This document shows positions 28,032 through 36,070 of a DNA stretch of 64,000 nucleotides, piece by piece. The stretch is from Arcticibacterium luteifluviistationis (lineage in GTDB: Bacteria > Bacteroidota > Bacteroidia > Cytophagales > Spirosomataceae): the NCBI RefSeq assembly GCF_003258705.1, contig NZ_CP029480.1:1798001-1862000 (forward strand). Direction: 5' to 3'. The notes beneath the pieces were generated by a model, which did no database searches, had not been told where the DNA came from, and saw nothing but the letters and a program-made list of their open reading frames with translations. A program made the position numbers and the translations under genes. Each line of letters opens with the position of its first letter. The first letter of the stretch is position 1.

Positions 28032-28970
28032 TTAAGCTACAGCACTATTTACTACTGCTTTCATCTTAGATAGTCCCATTTTACAGGCTTCAAAAGCATC
28101 CATTTTCCAAACATCTTCATTGAAGATTTCTAAAGAAAGTGAAATAGGCACACCTTTGGCATTTAAGGTGCTTAAAATATCATCAAAAGGAGCATCGCCA
28201 TCTCCAGGCATTACTCGCATAGCATCTGTTAGTTTAGATTTCTCAATGTCTCCAGGGTAGTCATTCATATGGAACATTTGAATTTTACTTCCATTAATCA
28301 TTTCCAACGCTTCAAAAGGAGAGCCACCTCTTCTTAAATGGTATACATCAGGTAAGATAACGGCGTCTGGATGGCCAGATTCGGCAGCTACAAAAAGCGT
28401 TTCGCCAAATAAGTGTAAGTTTTGAGAAAAGCCCCAAAGTTCTAGTTGAGGAAGTACACCCATTTCTTTTCCAAGATCACATACTACGGCAAACCTTTCG
28501 GCTGCTTTTCTTAGGTCTAAACCGGGTTCATTAGTCGCTCCAAAAGGTGGTGCAGCTATTCGCTTACAGCCTATTTTAGCTAGCATGTCCATTTCTCTTT
28601 TGGTCTGCTCTATGGCTTTGTTTCTGGTTTCATCATTATCTACCACCCAAGCGGCAAAACCGATGGAGTCTTCAATAGTGATGCCCAAGTCGGATGCTTT
28701 CTTTTTTACATCAGATAGCTTTCCACCTTCTTTTACAAAAGCTTCTAAGGTTCTCATCCAAATTTCAATACCATCAAAACCAGCCTTAGCAGCCAACTCA
28801 ATCTCCGTCATGAGACCAACTTTCTGTTTCATGATGGTGCTGGTGTTTAAGCAATAAGTAAAATTGTGCTTTTTCTTTTTAACCGGTGCCGCCATTAGTT
28901 TTGATGAAGCACCTAAGGTTAATGCTGCGGTAGTGGCTAAGCTAGATTTTATTATATCTCTTCTATTCAT
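28032..28970 (-). CDS. Exported sugar phosphate isomerase/epimerase-like TIM-barrel protein
   Basis: This 312-residue protein begins with a twin-arginine-type signal (NRRDIIKSSLATTAALTLG, then an Ala-rich cleavage region). The mature part is an AP-endonuclease-2/xylose-isomerase-like TIM barrel. Metal-ligand positions are suggested by FDGIEIWMR, PQLELWGF, ILPDVYHLRRGG, IQMFHMNDYPG and ISLEIFNED. Such proteins act on sugars or inositols outside the cytoplasm. It is the last gene of a minus-strand group with DUF1080, SMP-30 and an unknown exported protein. The exact substrate is unknown. Confidence 0.87.
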   Translation of the reverse strand: MNRRDIIKSSLATTAALTLGASSKLMAAPVKKKKHNFTYCLNTSTIMKQKVGLMTEIELAAKAGFDGIEIWMRTLEAFVKEGGKLSDVKKKASDLGITIEDSIGFAAWVVDNDETRNKAIEQTKREMDMLAKIGCKRIAAPPFGATNEPGLDLRKAAERFAVVCDLGKEMGVLPQLELWGFSQNLHLFGETLFVAAESGHPDAVILPDVYHLRRGGSPFEALEMINGSKIQMFHMNDYPGDIEKSKLTDAMRVMPGDGDAPFDDILSTLNAKGVPISLSLEIFNEDVWKMDAFEACKMGLSKMKAVVNSAVA

Positions 28971-29035
28971 TTTTTATTAAACCTTAAAAAAAGGCAGATT
29001 GATTATTATGGAATGGTTCTTAAAAAGGGCGAGGC

Positions 29036-29845
29036 TTAAAAGTCGATATCACCGTTTTCAAAGTCCATTGGCTTAATCCAAATATTTCTATAAAGTACGT
29101 CATGACCTTCTGCTTGTAGTTTTAGTCCGCCTGGTTTGTCTGTAATTCCTTTTCCGCCATCGTTTCCACCATCTAAGCCTGAGTTTTCGCCACCCCAAAC
29201 TTGCTGAATAGCCACATTGGTATGAGCTTTTTTACCATTGAAGTATAGTGTCACCACCGGCTGCTCAGTTAGATTACCTTCGCTGTCAAATCTTGCCGCA
29301 CGAAATTGGATATCGTAAGCATTCCATTTACCAATTCCGTTGTATAAATGATATGGAGACTCAGACTCGTTAATTACTGCAGCCATTCCGTGCGATGTAG
29401 TGTCACCATCTAGTACTTGAATTTCATACCTGTTTTGTAAATAAACACCGGAGTTTCCGCCTTCTGCAGCTATGAAAAACTCTACATGGGCTCTAAAGTC
29501 TTTGAATTTGTCTTTGGTCACAATGTCTACCGAGCCATATTTACCACCTTTTCCTCCAGGGTCATTGCTGCTGATGGCGTATTGGCCAGTTTCTTGATCT
29601 TCTACCGCCATCCATTTTATAGGGTATTCACCAGAAAAACGAGGCCCTTCCCAGTATTCCCATTTATCATGAAGAATTTCTGGAGTACCATCCATATACA
29701 TTTCAGCACCGTCAATGGCTGCAGCACCTACGCCTATTTCAGGAACTTCTTCTATTATAGTAGATTCTGCACTTTCTGTGTTTGTGCAGCTTGCAATTAA
29801 GAAACTTGATAGGACCACAAGGCCTAGGCTCGACTTTTTTAACAT
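29036..29845 (-). CDS. DUF1080 lipoprotein (3-keto-glycoside hydrolase-like)
   Basis: This 269-residue protein has a lipoprotein signal (LVVLSSFLIASC) and a DUF1080 concanavalin-like domain. Markers are FKDFRAHVEFFIAAEGGNSGVYLQNRYEIQVLD, the SPYHLYNGIGKWNAYDIQFR region, VTLYFNGKKAHTNV and the C-terminal LKLQAEGHDVLYRNIWIKP. Members have been shown to cleave 3-keto-glucosides or are assigned as 3-keto-disaccharide hydrolases. It lies 65 bp upstream of the TIM-barrel gene and is paralogous to the plus-strand DUF1080 gene at 31545. Confidence 0.9.
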   Translation of the reverse strand: MLKKSSLGLVVLSSFLIASCTNTESAESTIIEEVPEIGVGAAAIDGAEMYMDGTPEILHDKWEYWEGPRFSGEYPIKWMAVEDQETGQYAISSNDPGGKGGKYGSVDIVTKDKFKDFRAHVEFFIAAEGGNSGVYLQNRYEIQVLDGDTTSHGMAAVINESESPYHLYNGIGKWNAYDIQFRAARFDSEGNLTEQPVVTLYFNGKKAHTNVAIQQVWGGENSGLDGGNDGGKGITDKPGGLKLQAEGHDVLYRNIWIKPMDFENGDIDF

Positions 29846-29893
29846 TGATTTTGGGTTTATTTTGAGTAAGGGTTTTGAAACTTTATTTCTAGG

Positions 29894-30784
29894 TTATTTT
29901 GCTCCTTTTACATTCATCTCGATAGTATAAAGAGACTTTGAGGCTGTAATAAAAAGGGTTTTGTTTTTTTTGCCTCCAAAAGTAATATTGGCTGTCCAAC
30001 CTTCAGGCACATCTATTTTTTCTATGACTTTGCCCTCTGGGCTGTAAATAGTCACTCCTTTTCCCACCAGATAGACATTACTCTTTTGGTCTAAGGTCAT
30101 GCCGTCAGAACCTTGTTCACAGAAAAGCTTTTTATTGTTTAAGCTACCGTCTGCAGCCATATCGTAAACATAAGTTTTTTTATCTCCTATGTCTGTTATG
30201 TACATTTTGCTTAGCATTTTGTCACCAATAAGCCCATTAGGGCGGACAAAACCATCGGCTGCAATGCTCACTTTGCCAGCTGGGTTTCGGTAATAAACAC
30301 GTTGCTCTTCCTGCTCGCTTTCGGTATGCTTCCAGTAGTCTCTTTTATAAAATGGGTCGGAAAAATAAATTCCGCCTTTAGCGTCAATCCAAAGGTCATT
30401 TGGAGCATTGAGGCGTTTGCCGTCCCAGTTTTTGGTCAAAACTTCTACGTTTTTATTTTTATCAATTTTCCAAAGCTCGTTATCATTATCGGCACAGGCT
30501 ATTAGATTGCCCGCTTTGTCAAAAAACAGACCGTTGGCTCTACCAGTACCATCCATATAAAGACTTAAGTCACCGTTGGTCGAGTATTTCCAGATTTTAT
30601 CGTTCGGCTGGTCGGTGAAATATACGTTTCCTTTTTTATCGGCTGCTGGGCCTTCTGTAAAGGCAAATTGGTCTGAAATTAATGTCAATTTAGCTCCTTC
30701 TTTAACTAGACTTTGTGCCTTTAGGTTAGAGAAAGCCATAAGACATAGAATAGACAAAAGGCTTTTGGTGATTTTTGAATGCAT
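29894..30784 (-). CDS. SMP-30/gluconolactonase-family protein
   Basis: This 296-residue protein has a signal peptide (hydrophobic residues 7-19, then LKAQ) and a six-bladed beta-propeller. The usual elements are present: FTEGPAADKKGNVYFTD (metal Glu), NGLFFDKAGNLIAC, NAPNDLWIDAKGGIYFSD (metal Asn), RPNGLIGD and the EQGSDGMTLDQKSNVYLV stretch (metal Asp). Members hydrolyse sugar lactones. In this operon it may open a lactone made from an oxidised sugar, an inference from neighbours only. Confidence 0.92.
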   Translation of the reverse strand: MHSKITKSLLSILCLMAFSNLKAQSLVKEGAKLTLISDQFAFTEGPAADKKGNVYFTDQPNDKIWKYSTNGDLSLYMDGTGRANGLFFDKAGNLIACADNDNELWKIDKNKNVEVLTKNWDGKRLNAPNDLWIDAKGGIYFSDPFYKRDYWKHTESEQEEQRVYYRNPAGKVSIAADGFVRPNGLIGDKMLSKMYITDIGDKKTYVYDMAADGSLNNKKLFCEQGSDGMTLDQKSNVYLVGKGVTIYSPEGKVIEKIDVPEGWTANITFGGKKNKTLFITASKSLYTIEMNVKGAK

Positions 30785-30814
30785 TTTTTAGGGTAGGGTT
30801 GAAATAAGTTTGAA

Positions 30815-31363
30815 TTATTGGGCAGGTGTAATCATGATATGAGCACGGTAGCTACCAGGGAACATTATCCAAGGGGCACCGGCAGACATAGGCCTAATAG
30901 GTAATCCTGTAGTTTCGGCAGTAGCCCATGGAATATAAACTACCCATCTTAAGCTAGCGTCTTCTTTGGTATCTCCACTAAGTACATACAAGGTGGATGC
31001 CTTTTCTGGCATTTTTAGTTTACCAGACTTTGCTTCTTCTTCTCTGATTTTTTCTACTTGCCCTCTGTCTTTTCCTTCTTTTTTAAGAGCTCGACCTCTC
31101 GCCATAAAAGGATCTAAGTTTTTGTGATAACAAGCTACCGAAAAACCCTCTTTGTTTGGGTCATCTGTTAGGCATATAAGGTTATTGGAGCCTGTTTTTA
31201 AAGTTTTGAATTCACCAGCTGCGTCGTAGCCCATTACAGATGCATCTGTTCTGTCGCCTTCATCTAAAGCTAAAACGGCATCAGAAATTTGTTGTTCTTG
31301 GCTAAGGTTTTGACCAAGTGCTGCATACGCACAAAAAGACAAAAGAAGAGTTAATACTTTCAT
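30815..31363 (-). CDS. Hypothetical exported protein in the sugar operon
   Basis: This 182-residue protein has a signal peptide (VLTLLLSFCAYAALGQ). The mature chain holds LKTGSNNLICLTDDPNKEG and ends with PWIMFPGSYRAHIMITP, patterns I associate with an uncharacterised family of secreted proteins in several environmental phyla. Two Cys residues (in LICL and VACY) could form a disulfide. It is the first minus-strand gene of the group and is divergent from the DUF1080 gene at 31545. Function is unknown. Confidence 0.75.
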   Translation of the reverse strand: MKVLTLLLSFCAYAALGQNLSQEQQISDAVLALDEGDRTDASVMGYDAAGEFKTLKTGSNNLICLTDDPNKEGFSVACYHKNLDPFMARGRALKKEGKDRGQVEKIREEEAKSGKLKMPEKASTLYVLSGDTKEDASLRWVVYIPWATAETTGLPIRPMSAGAPWIMFPGSYRAHIMITPAQ

Positions 31364-31544
31364 AAAGCTTATTTTTTTAAAGGTACAATTTAGGATGATT
31401 GAGTTTTAAAACATATCAATTTAAGAATATTTCATGGCAGAATACACGATAGTCGACTTTCTTGGTGAATTCGGAGTTTAGAAGGACTTAGATTCGTAAT
31501 ATTGAATTATATTCGCCTTTCAATTTAACTAAACCAATGAAATA

Positions 31545-32162
31545 ATGATTAAAATGAAAAAACAGCTAATGCTGGTAGCGTCAATCTGTTTGATGTTTGC
31601 TTTTCAAGCTGAAGCACAAAAGTCAAAAGCGACTTCTCTATTTAACGGAAAAGACTTAACGGGCTGGACTATTTATGGTACAGAAAAATGGTTTGTAGAA
31701 GATGGCCTTTTGGTTTGTGAAAGTGGTCCTGATAAAGGTTACGGGTATTTAGGAACTGACGAGAGTTTTAAAGACTTTGAGGTAGAAGTTGATTTTCGTC
31801 AGCAAGCCAATGGAAACAGTGGTATTTTTATTCGTTCTTCTATTGAGGGAACTAAAGTTTCTGGATGGCAGGCAGAAGTAGCCCCTCCAGGACATGATAC
31901 TGGTGGAGTTTATGAGTCTTACGGAAGAGGTTGGTTAATTAAGCCAGACCCAGAAAAAGACAAATACTTGAAAATGGGAAAATGGAATACCATGAAAGTA
32001 AGAGTGGTAGGTCCTACCATCACTACTTGGCTTAATGGTCATGAAATGATTACCCTTACAGATGATAAAATAGGAGAGGCCGAAGGTTCTATAGCTCTTC
32101 AGATTCACGACGGTGGCGGAATCAAAGTAGAGTGGAGAAAACTTAAGGTGACTAGACTTTAA
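31545..32162 (+). CDS. Secreted DUF1080 protein (3-keto-disaccharide hydrolase-like)
   Basis: This 205-residue protein has a signal peptide (LMLVASICLMFAFQAEAQ) and a complete, minimal DUF1080 domain: SLFNGKDLTGWTIYG, WFVEDGLLVCESG, FKDFEVEVDFRQQANGNSGI, GRGWLIKP, KMGKWNTMKVRVVG and TWLNGHEM. It probably cleaves modified sugars in the periplasm. It diverges from the SMP-30/DUF1080/isomerase operon and shares its theme. ATG codons at 31545 and 31554 are both usable. Two hairpins follow the stop codon. Confidence 0.92.
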   Translation: MIKMKKQLMLVASICLMFAFQAEAQKSKATSLFNGKDLTGWTIYGTEKWFVEDGLLVCESGPDKGYGYLGTDESFKDFEVEVDFRQQANGNSGIFIRSSIEGTKVSGWQAEVAPPGHDTGGVYESYGRGWLIKPDPEKDKYLKMGKWNTMKVRVVGPTITTWLNGHEMITLTDDKIGEAEGSIALQIHDGGGIKVEWRKLKVTRL

Positions 32163-32183
32163 GACTTGACAAACAAATATATA

Positions 32184-32223
32184 ACTAACAAAACCCTTTC
32201 AGTATTGAAAGGGTTTTGTTAGT
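32184..32223 (+). terminator. Strong rho-independent terminator
   Basis: Perfect 18-bp arms (32184-32201 and 32206-32223) enclose a 4-nt loop, 21 bp after the stop of the DUF1080 gene. A T-rich arm ends the stem. It separates that gene from the WYL/DUF2779/SLATT cassette. Confidence 0.88.
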
Positions 32224-32236
32224 TTGTGGCAACAGT

Positions 32237-32286
32237 ACACACCACGCTACCCATTTGAACAGCGTCCCAGGGTGTGTCTTTTTTTT
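32237..32286 (+). terminator. Second hairpin with T8 tract before the WYL gene
   Basis: Left arm 32237-32248 pairs with 32261-32265 and 32271-32277 across a 5-nt bulge (ACACACC-ACGCT with AGCGT-GGTGTGT). A run of eight T follows at 32279-32286. It is either a second, insulating terminator or an attenuator in the leader of the WYL gene. Confidence 0.55.
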
Positions 32287-32372
32287 GTCCATACAATAAA
32301 AGTATATTGCCTTAATTATGTAGGGGGATATAATTAAAACGCCTCCATTTCAGCTTACACCCGCAACTTGAA

Positions 32373-33254
32373 ATGACTAAAGGAAGCCCGAATTCTATTA
32401 TACGACTTATCGAAATGTTGGCAACTTCGCCAAAATCAAAGAAAACTCTTTCAGAAAGTTTAAATCTGTCAATAAAACAGGTAGGTCGACTTTTGGAAAA
32501 AGTTGAAAACATTGGTTATTTCTTAGAAGAAACTGAAAATAAAGAGTTTTTTATTTTTGGAGCAGATTTATTAAAAAATAGGCTATTTGATGATAGTGAA
32601 AAAAAACAAATTAAGAAAGTTATTAAAGCCTTTGGAGATTCAAATCCATTAAATATAAGCATTTTAAGGAAATTGTCATCTTTGGATATTTCAATACCTC
32701 TTATCCCCGATGTTAAAGATGTAAATAGAGGTAAAAATTACCAAAACATACTTTATGCAATCAAAGCAAATCAATATGTTTGGTTAAGGGCTTATTTTTC
32801 TCCAAATGGAAAAGTGAAAATGAAAGATAGGTATGTTTTTCCACTTTCATTTATTGATAATGACCAGCAATTTATTGCGTATGAGAAATCATCTAGACGA
32901 GAGAAAACCTTCAAATTAGATAGAGTTGGTATTGTTGAAGTTACTGGAGACACTGCAGAAATAAGAACTAAAGGAAAGCAAAAAACGGATGCCTTTGGAA
33001 TTACAACTTTGAGCAAGCAATATCATATTGATTTAAAGCTTAGCGATTATGCTGGTTTGCTTATGATGGAGGAGTTTAATGAAACTCATCAATATCTAGA
33101 AAAAAAAGAGGAAGGGTATGAATTTCGAGGTCCAATATCAGCAAACGAGGGTATTGGACGATTTATACTTAGCCTTCCAGGGCAGATTGAAATAATTAAG
33201 GGTAAGGAACTCCTAAACTATTTAATTGCAAAAAAGAAGGAATTTAACTTTTAA
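32373..33254 (+). CDS. WYL-domain transcriptional regulator
   Basis: This 293-residue protein has an N-terminal winged helix (about 5-60: IIRLIEMLATSPKSKKTLSE, LNLSIKQVGRLLEKVENIGY) and a WYL domain (about 130-195) with WLRAYFSPNGKVKMKDRYVF, PLSFIDNDQQFIAYEKSSRR and FKLDRV. The C-terminal 90 residues resemble the WCX extension. WYL regulators often control anti-phage systems and can sense nucleic-acid ligands. It sits 100 bp before a nuclease gene on the same strand, with a palindrome between them. It most likely represses the two genes that follow. The region is visibly more AT-rich than the surrounding genes. Confidence 0.88.
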   Translation: MTKGSPNSIIRLIEMLATSPKSKKTLSESLNLSIKQVGRLLEKVENIGYFLEETENKEFFIFGADLLKNRLFDDSEKKQIKKVIKAFGDSNPLNISILRKLSSLDISIPLIPDVKDVNRGKNYQNILYAIKANQYVWLRAYFSPNGKVKMKDRYVFPLSFIDNDQQFIAYEKSSRREKTFKLDRVGIVEVTGDTAEIRTKGKQKTDAFGITTLSKQYHIDLKLSDYAGLLMMEEFNETHQYLEKKEEGYEFRGPISANEGIGRFILSLPGQIEIIKGKELLNYLIAKKKEFNF

Positions 33255-33290
33255 TAACCCTAAATGATTTATGGGATATTAGTAAAAAGC

Positions 33291-33305
33291 GGACATTTTA
33301 TGTCC
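33291..33305 (+). promoter_or_regulatory. Palindrome, candidate operator of the WYL regulator
   Basis: GGACAT-TTT-ATGTCC is a perfect inverted repeat with 6-bp arms, 49 bp before the DUF2779 start codon. A degenerate -7 box (TTCCTTTG, 33317-33324) lies 11 bp to its right, so the palindrome would cover the -33 region. The half-site TGTCCATA recurs once upstream of the WYL gene at 32286-32293. Confidence 0.45.
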
Positions 33306-33354
33306 ATATCATTCATTTCCTTTGCATAATTAAAAATCTACAAAACAATATAGC

Positions 33355-35319
33355 ATGAGACTATTAACGAAATCAAGATTTAAGTTAGGTTTGGAATGTC
33401 CTAACAAGCTTTACTATACAAACAAAAGAGATTATGCTAATCAGAAGCAGGAAGACCCATTTCTGATGGCTTTGGCAGAGGGCGGATTTCAGGTAGAAGA
33501 ATATGCAAGAATGCATCATCCAGGTGGGATTATGATTGAGTCTGATTATAATAATTATGATTATCAGGGATATCATGATCAAACACAAGAGTTACTTAAT
33601 CAAGAAAATGTAATTATCTATGAAGCGGCATTTTTATTTGAAGGCCTCTTTATTAGGGCAGATATTCTAGAAAAGAGAGGGAATGTTATTTACCTAAGGG
33701 AGATTAAAGCGAAATCATGGGGTGATAACAGCTTTTTTGTGGGTGTAAGAGGAGATATTAAAGCTGAATGGAAACCATATTTATGGGACTTGGCTTTTCA
33801 AAGTTATGTCGTTCAAAAAACCTTACCTAGTTTAAAGGTTGTTTCATCGTTTGTCTTAGCTGACAAAAATAAGAAAGCAACTGTGAATGGAATGAATCAG
33901 ATGTTCCGAATTAAAAAAGGGACAGACGCCCGAGCTGATATCCAAACCTTGGTTACGGATTTAAGTAGCTTAGGAGATTTTGTTCTGATCGAAAAAGAAG
34001 TTTCAAGTGAAGTGTCAAAAATACTAAATGGGCATTTTAAGCAATTAGTCGATAAGAGTTTTCTCGAGTGCGTTGAATTATTATCCAAAAATTATAAAAG
34101 TAACAACTTCTCTTCTTGGGCAGTAGATTATTCTGCTTGTAAAAAATGTGAATTTAAGACAACCTCTCAGGATGAAAAGGAAGGTAAAAGATCGGGTTTT
34201 AACAATTGTCTTAAGACAATGGAAGCTTGGGGAAATGTTGACTTTATTAAGCCAAACATATTTGACATTTGGGATTGGAGGTATGACAAACTTGTTTCCC
34301 AAAAGAAGTTCTTTAAGAAGCAGTTGACTGAAGATGATGTTAATTTAAAAAGTGACTCAAGTAGAATTAGTAGGACGGAGCGTCAGTGGTTACAAATTGT
34401 GAAAGACAGAGAAGATGATTTAAAATTTGAGGTTTTACAATCTGAACTTAAAAAAGAAATTCGGTCAGTTAAGTACCCATTACACTTTATAGATTTTGAA
34501 ACGGCAACAGTTGCTTTGCCATTTCATGAAGGTAGAAAACCATACGAAACTATAGCGTTCCAGTTTTCTCATCATATCATGTATGAGGATGGTAAAGTGG
34601 AACACGCAAATGAATACATCAATACGGAAAAGGGAGTTTTTCCTAACTTCGATTTTTTGAGAAATTTAAAAAAAGCACTTTCAGGGGATAGAGGTTCTGT
34701 TTTTAGATATTCAAGCCATGAGAACACGGTACTTAACCACATTCGTAAACAATTGGAAGATTCTACTGAGGTTGACAAGGATGAGTTAATAGAATTCATA
34801 TTATTGATCACTAATCAAAAGGATAAAAGCGGCAAGAAAGTTCTTCATAAAGGAGAAAGAGATATGGTGGATTTATGTAAATGGGTGAAAGACTATTATT
34901 ATAATCCTCTTACCAAGGGTTCAAATTCTTTAAAGGCTTACCTTCCTGCATCAATAAATAGTAGCTCATATCTTCAAGGGAAATATTCAAATCCAATTGG
35001 AGAAATTAACCTTAGTAGTTTGAATTTTGATACCGATAAAGTTTGGCTTAAAAGAGTAGGGGGAGTTTTTAAAGACCCATACCTAGAGCTAGAGCCAATT
35101 CACTCTGAATATGCTGATTATGATTTAGATGATTTGATATCAAGTAATGAAGAGATAAAAGATGGCGGGGCGGCTTTAGTAGCATATGCGAAATTACAGT
35201 ATACCGATATGGAGCAGTTTGAAGTGGATGCTATTAAAAATGCTCTCCTTAGATATTGTGAGCTTGATACCCTCGCTATGGTAATGATTTTTGAACATTT
35301 ACAAGAAATAAGCAGATAA
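33355..35319 (+). CDS. DUF2779 protein: Cas4-like PD-(D/E)XK nuclease fused to a DEDD-type exonuclease
   Basis: This 654-residue cytoplasmic protein begins LTKSRFKLGLECPNKLYY, the start seen in Cas4/RecB-like nucleases (Cys15). The PD-(D/E)XK residues appear as Glu90, Asp103 (RADIL), Glu116 and Lys118 (REIKAK). Three further cysteines (Cys262, Cys265, Cys285) could complete an Fe-S cluster with Cys15. The DUF2779 part has FIDFET with Asp380 and Glu382, a YSSHEN motif (452-457), Asp506 in MVDL and Y634-x3-D638 (YCELD), the layout of DEDD 3'-5' exonucleases. The likely role is degrading or processing foreign nucleic acid. The next gene begins 1 bp past the stop. Confidence 0.85.
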   Translation: MRLLTKSRFKLGLECPNKLYYTNKRDYANQKQEDPFLMALAEGGFQVEEYARMHHPGGIMIESDYNNYDYQGYHDQTQELLNQENVIIYEAAFLFEGLFIRADILEKRGNVIYLREIKAKSWGDNSFFVGVRGDIKAEWKPYLWDLAFQSYVVQKTLPSLKVVSSFVLADKNKKATVNGMNQMFRIKKGTDARADIQTLVTDLSSLGDFVLIEKEVSSEVSKILNGHFKQLVDKSFLECVELLSKNYKSNNFSSWAVDYSACKKCEFKTTSQDEKEGKRSGFNNCLKTMEAWGNVDFIKPNIFDIWDWRYDKLVSQKKFFKKQLTEDDVNLKSDSSRISRTERQWLQIVKDREDDLKFEVLQSELKKEIRSVKYPLHFIDFETATVALPFHEGRKPYETIAFQFSHHIMYEDGKVEHANEYINTEKGVFPNFDFLRNLKKALSGDRGSVFRYSSHENTVLNHIRKQLEDSTEVDKDELIEFILLITNQKDKSGKKVLHKGERDMVDLCKWVKDYYYNPLTKGSNSLKAYLPASINSSSYLQGKYSNPIGEINLSSLNFDTDKVWLKRVGGVFKDPYLELEPIHSEYADYDLDDLISSNEEIKDGGAALVAYAKLQYTDMEQFEVDAIKNALLRYCELDTLAMVMIFEHLQEISR

Positions 35320-35320
35320 G

Positions 35321-35980
35321 ATGGAGAAGGAAAAGGAGAAATTTCCAGAGCATTTGGGTCATTTGAATAAGACCTTTTTGGAAGAGTTGAATTATAAATT
35401 GTGGTCTACTAAGGGAGCGAGGTTTCAAGCACATAATAGGCTAATCTCAAAAAATAATAAATCAGTTACTGCAATAGCTTTTCTAACGGCTTATTTGATA
35501 ATTTTTGGACTGATTGGAGTTTATCAAAATGTTGAAGAGCCTTTTATTCCTGCTCACTATATAGGCTTTGGTAGCATGGCAGGATCTATTTTAGTGTTGA
35601 TTTTTGCCCAGTTGGACGGAGCTCAAGATTATAAATTGAACGCTCATTTATATCATTTTTGTGCCCTAGAAATTGGCCAATTGTATAATCAAATAAGGAT
35701 TAGGAAAACAATAGAAAATCCTATGGCTGAGTCTGATTATGAATTCTGTATCAAACTTGAAAAGAAGTATACTGATTTGCTTACCAAGTACCCCAATCAT
35801 GAAGAAATAGATCACAAATTATTTATGATTTCTAAGCCGGACTATTTTAAAAACTTATCGAAGTTTCAAATTAGATTGTGGCATTTAATTTATTTCTTAA
35901 AAACCAGTCTTATTTATTATACTTTTATTTTGGCTCCGCCTGTCCTCTTTACTATATATTGGTTGTGGTATTTAAATTAG
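35321..35980 (+). CDS. SLATT-like two-helix membrane effector
   Basis: This 219-residue protein has the SLATT layout: a basic N-terminal helix with LWSTKGARFQAHNRLISK (28-43 region), two membrane helices (about 49-68 and 79-98), and a following helix LNAHLYHFCALEIGQLYNQI (107-126). A further hydrophobic stretch lies at about 188-217. SLATT proteins are proposed pore-forming effectors attached to nucleotide-signalling and reverse-transcriptase defence systems. It follows the nuclease gene by 1 bp, so the two are translated together. It probably damages the membrane when the nuclease module signals infection (inference). Confidence 0.7.
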   Translation: MEKEKEKFPEHLGHLNKTFLEELNYKLWSTKGARFQAHNRLISKNNKSVTAIAFLTAYLIIFGLIGVYQNVEEPFIPAHYIGFGSMAGSILVLIFAQLDGAQDYKLNAHLYHFCALEIGQLYNQIRIRKTIENPMAESDYEFCIKLEKKYTDLLTKYPNHEEIDHKLFMISKPDYFKNLSKFQIRLWHLIYFLKTSLIYYTFILAPPVLFTIYWLWYLN

Positions 35981-36070
35981 ATTTTCGTAAATCTAGGTTT
36001 TACTACCTAAGGAATAGACCAACTAGTCTATGAATTATATGATTTAGCTACAGAGGAGGCAGTTTGAACC

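Noticed and set aside
33355-35980. The Cas4-like N-terminus taken as a sign of CRISPR adaptation
   Set aside because: There is no cas1, cas2, effector gene or repeat array within the window. The DUF2779 context and the neighbouring SLATT-like gene point to a separate system.
36014-36031. ATAGAC/GTCTAT hairpin after the SLATT-like gene
   Set aside because: Only a 6-bp stem with no T run, so I do not call it a terminator or an attachment site.
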